Source of the DNA: Primula veris
Taxonomy: Eukaryota; Streptophyta; Magnoliopsida; Ericales; Primulaceae
Direction: 5' to 3'
NCBI GenBank assembly: GCA_963682055.1
Contig: OY821741.1
Span: 27,970,711-28,034,710, forward strand
DNA length: 64,000 bases
A model generated the notes under the pieces. The model did no database searches. It was not told the DNA's origin and was given only the letters and a program-made list of their open reading frames with translations. Below, piece after piece: positions 32,297 to 44,588 of the stretch (position 1 is its first letter; each line of letters starts with the position of its first letter). The translations under genes and the position numbers were made by a program.

Positions 32297-34180
32297 ATGG
32301 ACTTAATGAGGGAAGGAAACGCTTTCAACAAACCACCTTTGCTTGAAGGAGGAGATTTACTATGGAGTATGGAAAATCAGAATGAGCTCCTTCATTAAAC
32401 AGCAAAATGAACATGCATGGAAAACTGTGATGTATGGATGGGAGGCTCCAACTGGCATTGATGGTGAAGGTGAACTGGTTTATATACCTGAAGACAGATG
32501 GTCTGCTGATGAAGACAGAAAATCAAGTGCCAACTCAACAGCCATAAACTTGATCTTTGCTGGTGTAACTCTCAGTGTGTTCAGGTATAACTCTCATTGT
32601 GAAACTGCCAAAGAGTCATGGGATATTTTGCAAGTAACTTTTGAAGGAACTGTTAAAGTAAAAGTTTTCAAACTCCAACAGTTAACTACTCAATTTGAAA
32701 ATTTAAGAATGGAGGAAGATGAAACCATTGAACAATTTAATGGTAGAATTTGCCATATTTCCCATCAAGCTGGAACATTAGGTGAAAAATACAGTGATGC
32801 TAAACTTGTTAAGAAAACTCTAAGGTCACTCCCAGAAAGGTTTGAAATTAAGGTTACAGCTATTGAAGAATCAACAGACTTAGATAATCTTAAACTTGAA
32901 GAACTTATAGGAAATCTAAGCACCCATGAGCTAAAATTCTTCAAACATAAGACACCAGAAAAGGGAATAGCCTTTCAAGCTAAGAAATGAGTGATGAAGA
33001 ACAGCTAGCTTTCTTTGCTAAAAAGGTTTACAAAAAGTTTTACAAGAAAAAACAGGATGATACTGGAACATCCAAAAACTTTCAGAAAAGGGATAATCAA
33101 TTTAAGTCAGAATCTAGGTTTAATAATAACTCTACTGGAAAGTGGAATCCAAAAGAGAAGGATAATAAAGATTACAAGCCTAGAGAGATTCAATGTAGAG
33201 AATGTAGAGGTTTTGGTCACATTCAGGCTGAGTGTGCAAATACTTTGAAAAGAAACAAAAATGCTTATATAACCACTCATAGTGATAGTGATTCTGAGAG
33301 CAACAGTGATGAAGAGGATGATTCTAACTTTGTTAATTTTATGGGAATAATCACTGAAAAAGAACTTACTTATGAAAGTGACTGTGAGTCTGTTTCAACC
33401 ATAGTTACAACTGCTCTTAAAAGCTATAGCAGTGATGAGGAAGAACCTTCTGATGAAAACATTACTCAGCAATATCTTGTTCTTTATGAAAAGTATCAAT
33501 GCCTGAGTAACCAATCCTTGATCATAAACAAACTAAATGTCAATCTAAAGGATGAGGTTAAAAGTCTCACTGAGCAGCTTAACATACAACTGGCTGAACT
33601 TACTGAAACTAAAAAGAAAATAAAACTGCTGAATGTTTCTGCTTCAGAAAAATTAGATGACATGCTGTCCTATTCTAGAGGCTCTAAAGATAACAGTGGT
33701 TTGGGTTACTATGGTTGTGAAAGTACAGGGAAAACTACCTTTATTAAAGCTGTTGCTAAAGCTGAAACTCATGATTTTGATAATAAGGTTAGAAGCTCAG
33801 TTGCAACCAAAGTTGCAACCAGGAATAAAACTCATGTTTTTGACAATAAGGTTAGAAGCTCAGTTGCAACCAAAGTTGCAACCAGGAATAAAACTCATGT
33901 TTTTGGCAATAAGGTTAGAAGCTCAGTTACAACCAAAGTTGCAACTAGGAATAAACTGAATAGCTTTGAGGATAAAACTAACTTTAGGTTGAAACTATAT
34001 AATTTCTGTAAAAAACCTGGTCATTCAGAAATCAAGTGTTACTTAAAGAGGAACAGAAAGTACATTTCTCAGAAAAACTGGTTGGCTTCTGTCAATAAAA
34101 AATTGAACTGGGTCTGGAAAGTTAAGGAAAAATCTACCTTAATTGCTAGTAACAAAGCTGTCATTACTTCTTTGAATGCT
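32297..34180 (+). pseudogene. Sirevirus gag
   Basis: The frame opens at an ATG at 32297 (MDLMREGNAFNKPPLLEGG) and jumps frame near 32352. It then encodes the UBN2-type capsid region (YGVWKIRMSSFI, a block with ETIEQFNGRICHIS, and a segment with SLPERFEIKVTAIEE). A second shift lies near 32985. The nucleocapsid knuckle CRECRGFGHIQAEC is at about 33190-33235, followed by an acidic Ser-rich tract and a coiled coil (LNVNLKDEVKSLTEQLN). A second knuckle (FCKKPGHSEIKC, about 34005-34040) has lost its first cysteine. Between them a 63-bp unit encoding RSSVATKVATRNKTHVF repeats three times (33785-33950). Sirevirus Gags are known for long coiled-coil extensions that bind LC8-type proteins. Confidence 0.9.
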
Positions 34181-37100
34181 GTTACTTCTAATGATTGGTA
34201 TTTTGACAGTGGTTGCTCTAAGCACATGACAGGTACTGCAAGTCTCCTAAAAAATGTCACTAGTCTTAAAGGAAACACTGTTGTGTTTGGAGGTGGAGAT
34301 ACAAGTAAAATTGTTGGTAAAGGTACCTTAAACAAACCTTGAATGCCTGATATTGATGATGTTTTTCTTGTAGATGGTCTAAAATCTAATCTTATTAGTA
34401 TCAGTCAACTATGTGACAACAAGATGATTGTCAAGTTTAACAAAGATAGGTGTCTAATTATTGATCTTAACAATGATTTAGTCATGACTGGAGTTAGATC
34501 AACCAACAGCTGCTATGTGTTTGAAAAAGCTGAAAAAGAATTGCCACAGAATAGGTGTAATCAAGCTATTACTAATAATGTTGATAGTTGGCATAAAATG
34601 CTTGGTCATGTGAATTACAAAACCTTAGATAAGCTGGTTAAAGAAGAATTGATAAGAGGTATTACTAAACTTAGTGCTAAAACTCAGAGTGTCTGTGGTG
34701 ACTGTGCAGTTGGCAAACAAACATAGAATATTCACAAAAGTACAAGTCAAATCTACACTAAAAGAGTTCTAGAACTACTTCATATTGACTTAATGGGTCC
34801 TATGCAAACTGCTAGTATAGGTGGCAAAAAGTACATTTTGGTAGTTGTAGATGATTTCTCTAGATACTCTTGGGTAGTTTTCTTAAAAGATATGTCTGAA
34901 ACTTTTGATCTCTTTAAAAATCTGTGCTTAAAACTTCAACTTGAAAAAGGTTCAACCAGTGGTAATATTGCTAGGGTCAGAAGTGATCATGGAACAGAAT
35001 TTGAAAACAGTAAGTTTAGAGAATTTTGCAACTCCTTAGGTATTAGTCATGAGTTCTCTGCTCCTAAGACTCCACAGCAAAATGGCATAGTTGAAAGAAA
35101 AAATAGAACCATTCAGGAAATGGCTAGAGTAATGCTTAATTCTAAGAAACTTGCCAACAGATTTTGGGCTGAAGCTGTTAATACTGCATGTCATATAGTT
35201 AATAGAGTTTACATTACTAAAGGCACTTCCATGACTGTTTATGAAATATGGAAAGGAAGAAAACCCAATGTTAAGTATTTTCAAGTTTTTGGGTGTATTT
35301 GCTATATTCTTAGAGATAGAGAACATCTTGGAAAATTTGATTCGAAGAGTGACAAAGGGATCTTTCTTGGTTATGCTCAGAATAGTAGAGCCTTTAGAGT
35401 GTTTAATCTAAGAACAAATTGTGTTATGGAGTCTTATAATGTGTTATTTGATGACCTAAAAACTATTGATGAGATTACAGGTGATGATGAACAATATGAG
35501 ATTACAGAAAATGAGAAAGAAGAAGTTCAGCAACCAGGCAGTCCCATAGTGGTTGGAAGTCCAGTTGCAACTGAGGTTACAACTGAGGTTGGAACTGAGG
35601 TTGAAACCGAGGTTGAAACCCAGAATTCAACAGAATTTGAAGGAGAATAAGGAGGATCTGCTAATCCAACTACAAACAAGCCACGCTATGTAAGGACTCA
35701 GGAAAATCACTCTCTTGACAATGTCATAGGATAAGTCACTTCAGGTACGAAAACCAGAGGTAAGAGAAATAATGTTGTTCATTTTGCTTGTTATCTTTCT
35801 CAGTTAGAACCTAAGAACATAAAAGAGGCTTTGGAAGATAGTGAATGGATCTTAGCTATGCAAGATGAACTGTCCCAATTTGAAAGAAATGATGTATGGA
35901 CTTTAGTACCCAGACCTTCTAATAAAAATATAATAGGGACTAAATGGATCTTTAGAAATAAAAGTAATGAAATGGAGTGATTATCAGGAATAAAGCCAGG
36001 TTGGTAGCTCAGGGTTATACACAAATTGAGGGAATTGATTTTGATGAAACCTTTGCTCCTGTAGCTAGAATTGAATCCATTAGAATGCTATTTTTTCTTG
36101 CATGTCTGTATGATTTTAAATTGTTTCAACTTGACATTAAGAGTGCTTTTCTGAATGGTGTGATTAATGAAGAGGTTTATGTTTGTCAACCTAAGGGATT
36201 TGAAGATCCTAAATTTCCTGAACATGTTTATTTGCTGAAAAAGGCCTTGTATGGTCTAAAGTAAGCTCCTAGAGCTTGGTATGATAGATTAACCAAGTTC
36301 TTGATTGAAAAAGGTTTTAACAGAGGGGGAGTTGATAAAACTCTGTTTACTAAGAAAACTACAAAGGATATTATCATTGCTCAAATCTATGTTGATGACA
36401 TTGTATTTGGCTCCACTTCTAACAAAAGGATAGATGAATTCATTTCTGATATGAAGAATGAATTTGAAACGAGTGGTGGAGGAGAATTAACTTACTTTCT
36501 AGGATTGCAAGTTAAACAGAATGAAAAAGGCATATTTCTATGTCAGAGTAAGTATGCAGATAATCTTGTTAAGAAGTTTGGTCTGAGTGATAGTAAAGAG
36601 AAGAGAACCCCTATGAGTACCACACTTAAACTGTCCAAAAATGATAAAGGTAAAAGTGTCTGTCCTAATCTTTATAGATCCATGATTGGAAGTCTGCTTT
36701 ATTTAACTGCTAGTAGACCAGACCTTTGCTTGAGTGTAGGAGTATGTGCCAGGTATCAGACAAATCCTTTAGAACCTCATCTTCTAGCTGTCAAAAGGAT
36801 CTTAAGGTATGTAAAAGGAACAATTCACCTAGGCCTATGGTATTCTAAAGACACAAACCATTTTCTGAGTGGCTACTGTGATGCAGATTGGGCAGGAAAT
36901 ATAGATGATAGAAAGAGTACTTCTGGTGGTTGTTTTTATTTTGGGAACAACCTTGTTTCTTGGTTTAGTAAAAAGCAAAATTGCATTTTTTTATCGACTG
37001 CTGAGGCAGAATATATTGCAGCTGGAAGTGGATGTACTCAACTTATTTGGATGAAACAGATGTTAAGTGACTATAATGTTAAGCAAGAAATATTAACCTT

Positions 37101-37338
37101 GTTTTGTGATAACAAAAGTTCTATAGATTTAGCAAAGAATCCAGTCCAACATTCCAGAACTAAACATATTGATCTAAGGCATCAATTTATCAGAGAACTA
37201 GTTGAAGGAAAAAGCTTAATTTTAGAACATGTTTCAACTAAAAAACAATTAGCTGATATTTTCACAAAGCCCCTTGATACTAATAAATTTGAATCTTTAA
37301 GAAGTGATATAGGGGTATGTCACTATGAATCTAAATGA
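34181..37338 (+). pseudogene. Sirevirus pol (protease, integrase, reverse transcriptase, RNase H)
   Basis: Protease WYFDSGCSKHMTG is at about 34198. The pre-integrase knuckle follows at 34590-34720. The integrase core has HIDLMGP, VRSDHGTEFEN and NGIVERKNR, so all three catalytic acids (D, D, E) are kept. Reverse transcriptase has ARLVAQGYTQ, FQLDIKSAFLNG and the intact YVDD box at 36388-36399. RNase H has GYCDADWAGNIDDRKSTSGG, STAEAEYIA and TKHIDLRHQFIRE. Breaks: stop at 34340 (after KGTLNKP), stop at 34724, stop at 35648, stop at 35732, a frame change near 35975, and a stop at 36262 inside the YGLKQAPRAWYDR-type box. Several of these are single C-to-T or G-to-T-like changes. Confidence 0.93.
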
Positions 37339-38152
37339 ATACTCTTCCTATGTATGTCTATTTTGAGTACCTTTAATACTTGTTATTTCTAGACGTAAGT
37401 CTTGATTGAGCTTTGAAGTTTTTATCTTGAAAAAGCCGCTTTTTGGTGTCTCAAAAGAAGATGTGAGGTAACTTGTCTTAAAACCTCTCTGGTAATAGAG
37501 TTGCAAGCACAAAGTGCACATTTTATATAGTGGTTGCAAGTTCAGTTGCAACCTCAGTTGAAACCACATGCTCGTAATACTGGTTGCAAGCTCAGTTGCA
37601 ACATCAGTTGAAACCACATACTCATAATACTGAAAAAATTCAGTGATTGTCCAAAGGTTGTTGTATCATCTATGATTCACATAATTGTGAAAAAGTCAAG
37701 ACAAAGTCTTGTTATTTTTTACATCACTTATACTCTTTCCTTGTTGAGAGCATCAAACTAGTTTTTGTGTAGAGATGAAAATGAATTTGCTCAACTTAAG
37801 CTCTTAAAATCTAATTTCTATTAAATTCATTCAATGATAAACTTATCTTCTGGAGTAAATTGCTAGATTTTTTTTTTATTGTTTAAATATCTTGCTGTAT
37901 TGCTATTACTTTTGAAACAAGTCAAGTTTCCTTAAGAACTTCAACTTCTTAATATTCAAATTTTGGATAAATCTGTTTACAAGGAATGTTTATCTTTATT
38001 TTTTTGCTGGATTTATCTAATTGACAACTGTTTCATGCGTGATTTAAGTGTGATTTAATTTTCAAATTTTTGTTAATAAGAAATTTCCATTTTTTTAGCA
38101 AAATCTGTTTCACATTTGATTTGAGTGTATCTTTTTCCAATTACAAAAAGAT
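37339..38152 (+). other. Spacer between Sirevirus pol and the third ORF
   Basis: About 0.8 kb without coding. At 37488-37620 it holds two near-identical units, each with GTTGCAAG then CAGTTGCAAC then CAGTTGAAACCACAT. The rest is AT-rich. Confidence 0.8.
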
Positions 38153-39598
38153 TTGGGCTTAATTGCTATTTATACTAAACTCTTTTTAATATCCAAAATC
38201 AATCACAATAATCACAATTACTCTCTCTCTCTTTCTATTAAACCAATACCTAAGTTATCAGAAACCCACTGCGTAGTTCCAAGTCCGGTTGCAACCCTAG
38301 TTGAAACCATGTCTACAAACCCAAACCTCAACATTGATGATGATTGTACTCTTAGGGATTTCTTGTCTAAATTCCAAACAAGTCCTAGCTCTACAGCAAA
38401 GGTAAGTGAGTCCTCTTCTCCTAAGAAACATAGGACTAAAAAGCGTGCTAGGAGAAATCTAGCTGATGATCATGTTTCTGTTGGTTTTACTTATACTCCT
38501 AAGTTTAATGAGGTTGATCCTAGGTTCTGGAGTAGGAAAATGTATAGGAGGTTTAGGCCATTTGCTAGCAGGGAAATTCACTGTGAACGAAAGCTTAATT
38601 TGGTCAGTTATCCACATATACAGGTTCATGTTGAAAAATTGTTGTCTGCTATTGGCTTAGATAGAACTATTTGCTATCCTAACTCTTATTATCCTGGTGT
38701 GGTTAAATAGTTTTATGCTAATTTGAGTAGTAGTGTCTTTGATGAGGGTAATCCTGTGTATGGAAGAATCTTTTTGAGGGGTGTTACTTTGAATTTTACC
38801 CCTAAGTTAATAAATGAATTCCTGAATGCACCCAATCCTTCTGTGGAAAATGTTGATTATGATATGGAAGTCATTGCTCTGGTTCTCACTGGAAAGAACA
38901 ACAGATTTGATGGTACTTCCATCAAAACATCTTCTCTCACTTTGTGTGCTGCTGTGCTACACAAAATTGCCAGGTTTAACTGGACCCCTACCAAACAACC
39001 ATCCAAAGTCAATAAAGAAATGGCCATCTTTCTCTATAAAATCATGTCTTCTTTGCCAATTAACTTTGGTAATCATCTTTTTAATCTTATTAGGGAGTTC
39101 AGTGATTCCAATTCACCATCCATTCTGCTACCCTTTCCTTGCTTAATCACTGCAGTCATTCTAACCCAAGTCTTATCTATGTCTAGAGAGTCTCCTATTA
39201 GTATCTCTAATGAACCAATCACAGATTGTCCCTCCGCCCTGTACATCTCTGCAAAACTGCTAAAAGAAGGGCATGTCAATGACATCTCTGGTGAAAAAGG
39301 CAAAGAAAAAGAGACAGAGTCATCTAGTGCTCCATCAGAGAAGAAGAAAGGTGTCAGGTGGTATTTGCAGCAGAAATTGGCTTATAATCAAGAAAGAAGA
39401 GCTGAACTGGATGCTGATGATTATCAAATAAAGAAGCTACTGGTGAATATTATTATAGAAAGTGAGGATGATGGTGATAGTGATGCTACTCACAGTGATG
39501 ATGGTTTCTCCATAAGCAGTGAAGAAGACCAGGAGGAGGTTGACAGAGATGCACCTTTAAGGGAAAGAGCACCACATTCAGACATACCTCGTGACTAG
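38153..39598 (+). pseudogene. Sirevirus envelope-like (third) ORF
   Basis: Two in-phase parts are separated by a TAG at 38708. The likely start is the ATG at 38309 (MSTNPNLNIDDDC), although the frame is open from 38153. The product has an N-terminal Ser/basic segment (SSSPKKHRTKKRARR), a block with FASREIHCERKL, then PKLINEFLNAPNP and an IALVLTG stretch, and a C-terminal acidic tail with short coiled coil. This order fits the plant transposon protein often called the Sirevirus envelope-like or putative plant transposon domain. No signal peptide is visible. A weakly hydrophobic stretch (LLPFPCLITAVIL) is the only candidate membrane segment. Its function in plants is unknown, and there is no evidence for infectivity. 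Confidence 0.8.
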
Positions 39599-39989
39599 TT
39601 TGTCTGGCCTATGACAAATAGGGGGAGATAAAGAAGTTTATGTGTTTTTCATGTGTTTTTCAGTTTAAGTTTTCAATTTCAATTTCAAAGATTTCAAGAC
39701 TTCATGTTTCTGTTTTTAAATTTCAATTACAATTGTTGTACTAAGACCTTGTTGTGCCATGTTTTGGCCTTAAAAATTTCTGCAATTTCCATTTTGAAGT
39801 ATGCCTGTCTTTAGAATTGAATCTGTTCTGAAAATCTGTGAATGGATATATTTTGTGCTTATTTGATGCTTGGAATTCTAACTTACAGGGGGAGCTTAAA
39901 CAGATGTATATACAGTGTAAGACTGTGCTGAAATTGAATTTGCAGGTGGTTGGGATGATTTATAAACTTAATTGATTTGTCAAAACCAA

Positions 39990-40005
39990 TGACAAAGGGG
40001 GAGAT
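39990..40005 (+). promoter_or_regulatory. Sirevirus polypurine tract
   Basis: GACAAAGGGGGAGAT lies directly before the 3' LTR, the second-strand primer of reverse transcription. Confidence 0.9.
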
Positions 40006-41235
40006 TGTTAGGACCAGATTTCTGGTCTAAATACTATTTGTTGTCTATTGGTTTTTACTTAATAATCCTAACTGTTTGTTTAAGAACTAAGACAGTGTTG
40101 TTAGGTTTCAAGCAATGTTGCAACCTCAGTTACAACCTACTGAGCCAAGTGTTGACAGGTTTCAAGCAATGTTGCAACCACAGTTACAACCTGCTAAGAC
40201 ATCGTGTATGGTTTCAAGTAAATGTTGCAACCTCAGTTGCAACCACAGTTCCAACCTGCTGTTCTGTAGAATTCTGTCTTGTTCTATTAATCTGCATAAC
40301 TATTCTTTAATGGTAATTATTTGTTTTAAAGTATGCAGGTTATATTCTCATATGCTCTTAAAGGTTAAGTTTATGATTATTGAGAATATTAAAAGTAATA
40401 AGGAAGATGTTTTCTAAATAGATATAAGGAGATTAGTTTATAAAGATGTGTTTCCTTTACATAGGAAAATACTATATCTCTATTATTATGCAAATCCTTA
40501 TTACATGTTTCGATCTTTGTTCCTTATCAAAATAAGTATGATTCGTTTTAAGATTGAAAAAAATATGGAGTTAATATTTCATATGTAGTTTCAAAGATAT
40601 TATCTCTAAAAGATATTGTCTTGTATGTTTCCTTATTAAAGGAAAAGACTAACTCGTATTTCCAAGCTATTATCAACAGGTTCTATCTTTAGAAGATTGG
40701 AGTCAATCTCACGTTGGACAGTCTCATGATATATGGAGAGATTCAAGCCAATCAAAAAGAGTCAAAACAATCATCAAGATCTTCAAGCAAGAAGATTGTT
40801 TTTACTTGAATATATAGTTGATAACTTAGCTTGTAAAAAGTGTGTGTTCTAAATTATAAAGAACCCATTATTGAGAGAATACACGTGAGCTTTTACAAAG
40901 AAAACAATGGTGGGATGCCATTGATTTATAAATGATAGTTATAGAGTAGGAGCAATATAGAGATAGGCAGAAAAACCTAGAGGGAGTCTAAAGAGTTTTT
41001 CATTAAGACTTGAATCCTATATTGTAAGCTTTTTATAATATCATAATCTGGGTAAGTGCCCCGGAGACGTAGCCTAGTTAGGTGAACTCCGTTGTTAAAT
41101 GTGCGTGTAATTTATTTCAAGTACATTTAACTTTACACAGTTCTGTCCATTAATACACTTGGTTCCAACTGTGGTTGCAACCTCACTTGGAACCTTACTG
41201 CAAAACTGCAACTAGAACAGCGGATAGGAATTTCA
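40006..41235 (+). repeat. Sirevirus 3' LTR (1230 bp)
   Basis: It is collinear with 31011-32237. Differences are scattered single bases and 1-2 bp indels. The GTTGCAAC motif cluster is retained at 40115-40250 and at about 41173-41180. Confidence 0.95.
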
Positions 41236-41240
41236 AATTT

Positions 41241-41743
41241 GTTAATTAGTATATGATGGAACCAGGCATGTTCTATATACAAGTTATTTAATTATACAAT
41301 TGTCTAGGTGCAAATCGCTAGAGAGGCAGAGAATAATCGGTTTGAAAAAAAATTAAAGAATTGTAACCATATATCAGTTAAATCCTTTTTTTTCGCGTTA
41401 TAATTGTGTTAGAAATAACAATACCTCTACAATTATTTTTGAAAAAAGGGCGTATTTTCGTAAAGGGGTGGTCGCTAATTAACATTAACCAACCGAAATA
41501 GGAAAGAAATGGTAAGCATGTCATTAAAAGACTAAACTCCGTGAGTTAAATCATATGTTCTCGACAATGATACATTAAAGAAAAATGAGAAAATAGACCA
41601 AAGGCAAAAGCAAGTCAAATCATTTGTTCTCACAAATGATAGGTAAATGTGATGTACCTATGAAGTCATTCTCTGTGGTCATCAAATTGAAGAAAACTAT
41701 ATCCAGATTTGGTTATCTTTCCAAAACTTACCATTCATTTGAA
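41241..41743. other. Intergenic sequence between two retrotransposons
   Basis: About 500 bp of AT-rich sequence without a coding frame, tandem repeat or recognisable element. Confidence 0.5.
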
Positions 41744-42098
41744 ACATTATAAAAACGGCACTAATAACTGAATAATATATTCAAAACGTAAATATAAAAT
41801 AAAATATGATATATAACGTGGTTCGGCGTTTCAACATTTCAGGGTTAAACCCTATTCCACCGTAAAAATTATTACCTTTTATATATATAAAAATGAGAAA
41901 TTACATAGTACAAATTTCACTCACTATTTTCACACTATTTAATAATTTCGTTCCTTTTCCGAATGAATTTCAAAGTGATAACGAGTAATTCAATTTATAA
42001 GTGTATGGTTTTATGGATTTGGTGACATGTGGTAGAATAATGCTAATGAGCTAGATAGATTCAACCAGACTCTCAACACACTAGTTCTTAATGTAAAT
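41744..42098 (-). repeat. 3' LTR of the minus-strand Copia (approximate)
   Basis: It aligns with 48889-49158 from ATTATAAAAACG to GACATGTGGTA, with an extra 40-bp stretch in the middle. The exact ends are blurred: the first bases are CA, not TG. The sequence right of 42098 differs from what should follow in the other LTR. Confidence 0.6.
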
Positions 42099-42129
42099 TT
42101 AGAATTTCATTTTCAACCCGAAATTTAAG

Positions 42130-42370
42130 AGTCTGCTATTCGGCCATATATTTAATATTTTAAATTAATATTTAAGTTTAGTGTAATCTCAAATAGGGTT
42201 CTATAATATTATATTTGTCTTTTTATTTTGTTCAATCGTCAAATAAAATATATTAAAATCATTAAAATTTTAAATATTTTTAATTAATATTTAAGTTTAG
42301 GGTAGTTTCAAATAGGGTTACATAAATATTATATTTGAGATTTTATTTTTGTTTTGGTTGGATGTCAAAA
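42130..42370. repeat. Two-unit AT-rich repeat (AATATTTAAGTTTAG type)
   Basis: TTAATATTTAAGTTTAG plus a following AGTTTCAAATAGGGTT block occurs twice, at about 42165 and 42285. The same phrases recur at 57115-57235 next to the Helitron-like end, so this is probably a fragment of that family inserted at the edge of the Copia LTR. Confidence 0.55.
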
Positions 42371-42619
42371 GAATTCTAAAAATTACATAAAAGACTGTCT
42401 GGTAGAGTCAGTCTGACTTTATAGCATTACTGCCTGTGGTATTCACTTGGCTTAGATAACTTATAATGCTCCCCTTAATGACCACAATTCGAGTCTCCTT
42501 CTTGATAATCATATTCCAAATCTTCCCCTGATAGTGACGATCCTCAGATTTCCTTCAATCTTCTCATTCCAATACTGTGTACCAATTTCTTAAAAATTGT
42601 TGCAGGAAGAGATTTAGTA

Positions 42620-44265
42620 AATAGATCGGCCAAATTATCTGTTGATCATATTTGGCGAACGTCTATTTCACCATTCATTTGGAGATCGTGGGTATAGAAG
42701 AATTTTGGAGAAATATGCTTAGTTCGATCCCTTTTATATATCCTTCACTAATTTGTGTAATACACGTATTATATTCATGCAATACTGTTGGCAGAGTTTT
42801 TTGTTGAAGTCAAGCCTGACTGTTCTTGTACGTAATGCATTATTGATCTTAACCAAACAGATTCTCGACTTGCTTCATGAATTACAAGTATTTCTGAAAG
42901 ATTAGAGGAAGTTGCGGTTAATGTCTGTTTTACAGAACGCCAAAAGATTGCAATACCACCATATGTAAAAACATATCCGATTTGTGATTTAACATTATGT
43001 GGATCAGACAGGTAGCCACCATCTGCATATCCAACTAATTTCCCATTTCTATCGTTCGAGTAAAATAAGCCTAAGTAGTTGGTTCCTCTCGTAAATATCG
43101 CAAAATATGTTTAACACCATTCCAATGCATTCGAGTTGATGTTGAACTATATCTTTCAAGTAGATTGAAAAATAATGCAATGTCTGGTCTAGTACAATTT
43201 GTAAGGTACATAAGGGCACCGATTGCACTTAAGTATGTCACTTTAGGGCCTAGTAAATCCTCTTACTCGCCTTTTGGATGAAAGGGATCTTTGTTGATAT
43301 CGAGGGAACGGACAACCATAGGAGAACTTAATGGGTGTACTTTGTCCATAAAAAAATTGGCACAGTACTTTCTCAGTGTAATTAGACTAATGAACAAATA
43401 TACCCTTAGATGTATGCTCGATTTGTAAATCAAGGCACTACTTTGTTTTTCCAAGATCTTTCATCTCAAATTGCACTTTTAGGTAATTAACATCCTTTGA
43501 ACTCTCTTCAGAAGTCCCAATTATATTTATATCATCAACATAAACTTCAATAATAGCGAACCCATAATTCGCTTTCTTGATAAAAATGCATGAACATATC
43601 GAACTATTTACATAACCCTCTTTTAAGAGGTAATCACTGAGCTTTTTGTAGCACATGCGTCCTGACTGGTTTAAGCCGTATAATGATCTTTGAAGTTTAA
43701 TCGAGTGTAAAGTCCTATCTTTTGCTTCAGGCAATTTAAAACCTTAAGGTATTTTCATATAGATGTCACTATCTAATGACCCATATAAATATGCAGTAAA
43801 CTACGTTCATTAGATGCATTTCTAGTCGTTCAGCGACGGTCAAACCGATCAATAATCGGAAAGTACTCACATTAATTACTAGAGAGTATGTTTCTCCGTA
43901 ATCAATCCCAGGTCTATAGGAGAAAGCTTGAGCAACAAGTCGTGCTTTATATCTAATGACTTCGTTGTACTCGTCATGTTTCCGTACAAATACCCATTTG
44001 TATCCTATGGGCTTGAAAACTTCCAGTGTATGGACTACCGGTCCAAATACTTGCCATTTTGCTAAATAGTTTAATTCAGTTTTAATAGCACTTTTCTATT
44101 TTGGTCAATCAATTCTACGTCGACATTATTCGACGGAAGTTGCTTTAGGATCCTCATTACCAATAATTTCAAGAGCCATAACATATGCAAAATTTTTGTC
44201 GACAACCACATTACTACGATCCCATCTCTCCCCATAAAATATTAAGATCTCATTATTATTTTCAG
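42620..44265 (-). pseudogene. Minus-strand Copia RT and RNase H
   Basis: On the minus strand, RT fragments start near 44010 (KHDE, then RYKARLVAQ-like). They continue with SLYGLNQSGRMCYKKLSDYL and the catalytic YVDD box within AIIEVYVDDINIIGTSEES (43438-43734), then FEMKDLGKTK. The thumb segment MDKVHPLSSPMVVRSLDINK is at 43262-43350. RNase H pieces follow leftward (SDPHNVKSQIGYVF, a block with VKQTLTATSSN). Several frameshifts and stops separate the blocks. Confidence 0.8.
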
Positions 44266-44269
44266 GTAG

Positions 44270-44587
44270 CTACATCTCTTCAGCAGATATAACCTCTTTG
44301 GGAGGAATTTGTTCTGGGGGTTGGGACCAAATTACTTGTATTTTCTCATTAGCTAGTCCCTTTACATGGGTTCTTTTATTCGGCTCATTAGTCCCTTTCA
44401 GGGATTCTTGTATTTTCTCTTTAGGAGAATTATTAGTGAGAATTTCCTCTGCTAGAGGATTATTGAGTCTCAGTTCTCTTACTTTTCGGGACAATTTATC
44501 TTTTGCACCCACGAGTCTTCCACACTTCTGGAATGGTTTAGGTTCATTCATTATTGATTCCCTTACATGAACATCAATATGTGCCAT
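44270..44587 (-). pseudogene. Minus-strand Copia integrase-RT linker
   Basis: An open frame encodes NEPKPFQKCGRLVGAKDKLS followed by an acidic, low-complexity stretch ending in PPEQIPPKEVISAEEM. Its start corresponds to the RGRPVGxKDK motif that precedes reverse transcriptase in related Copia polyproteins. It ends at the MITE at 44589. Confidence 0.65.
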
Positions 44588-44588
44588 A

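Larger units (their letters stand above)
31011..41235 (+). mobile_element. Complete Sirevirus (SIRE-type Ty1/Copia), 10.2 kb, coding disrupted
   Basis: LTRs at 31011-32237 and 40006-41235 share TGTTAGG...AATTTCA ends and are about 98 percent alike by eye. The perfect target duplication is AATTT (31006-31010 and 41236-41240). An initiator-Met primer site, a long gag with a second knuckle, protease-integrase-RT-RNase H in Copia order, a third envelope-like ORF after pol, and a polypurine tract follow in turn. Length over 9 kb, LTRs over 1 kb and the extra 3' ORF define Sireviruses (SIRE/Maximus lineage). At least two nonsense codons in gag-pol and one in the third ORF, plus frameshifts, make it non-autonomous. 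Confidence 0.95.

Noticed and set aside
34069..34335. Minus-strand frame opposite the Sirevirus protease
   Set aside because: Antisense shadow with no conserved motif.
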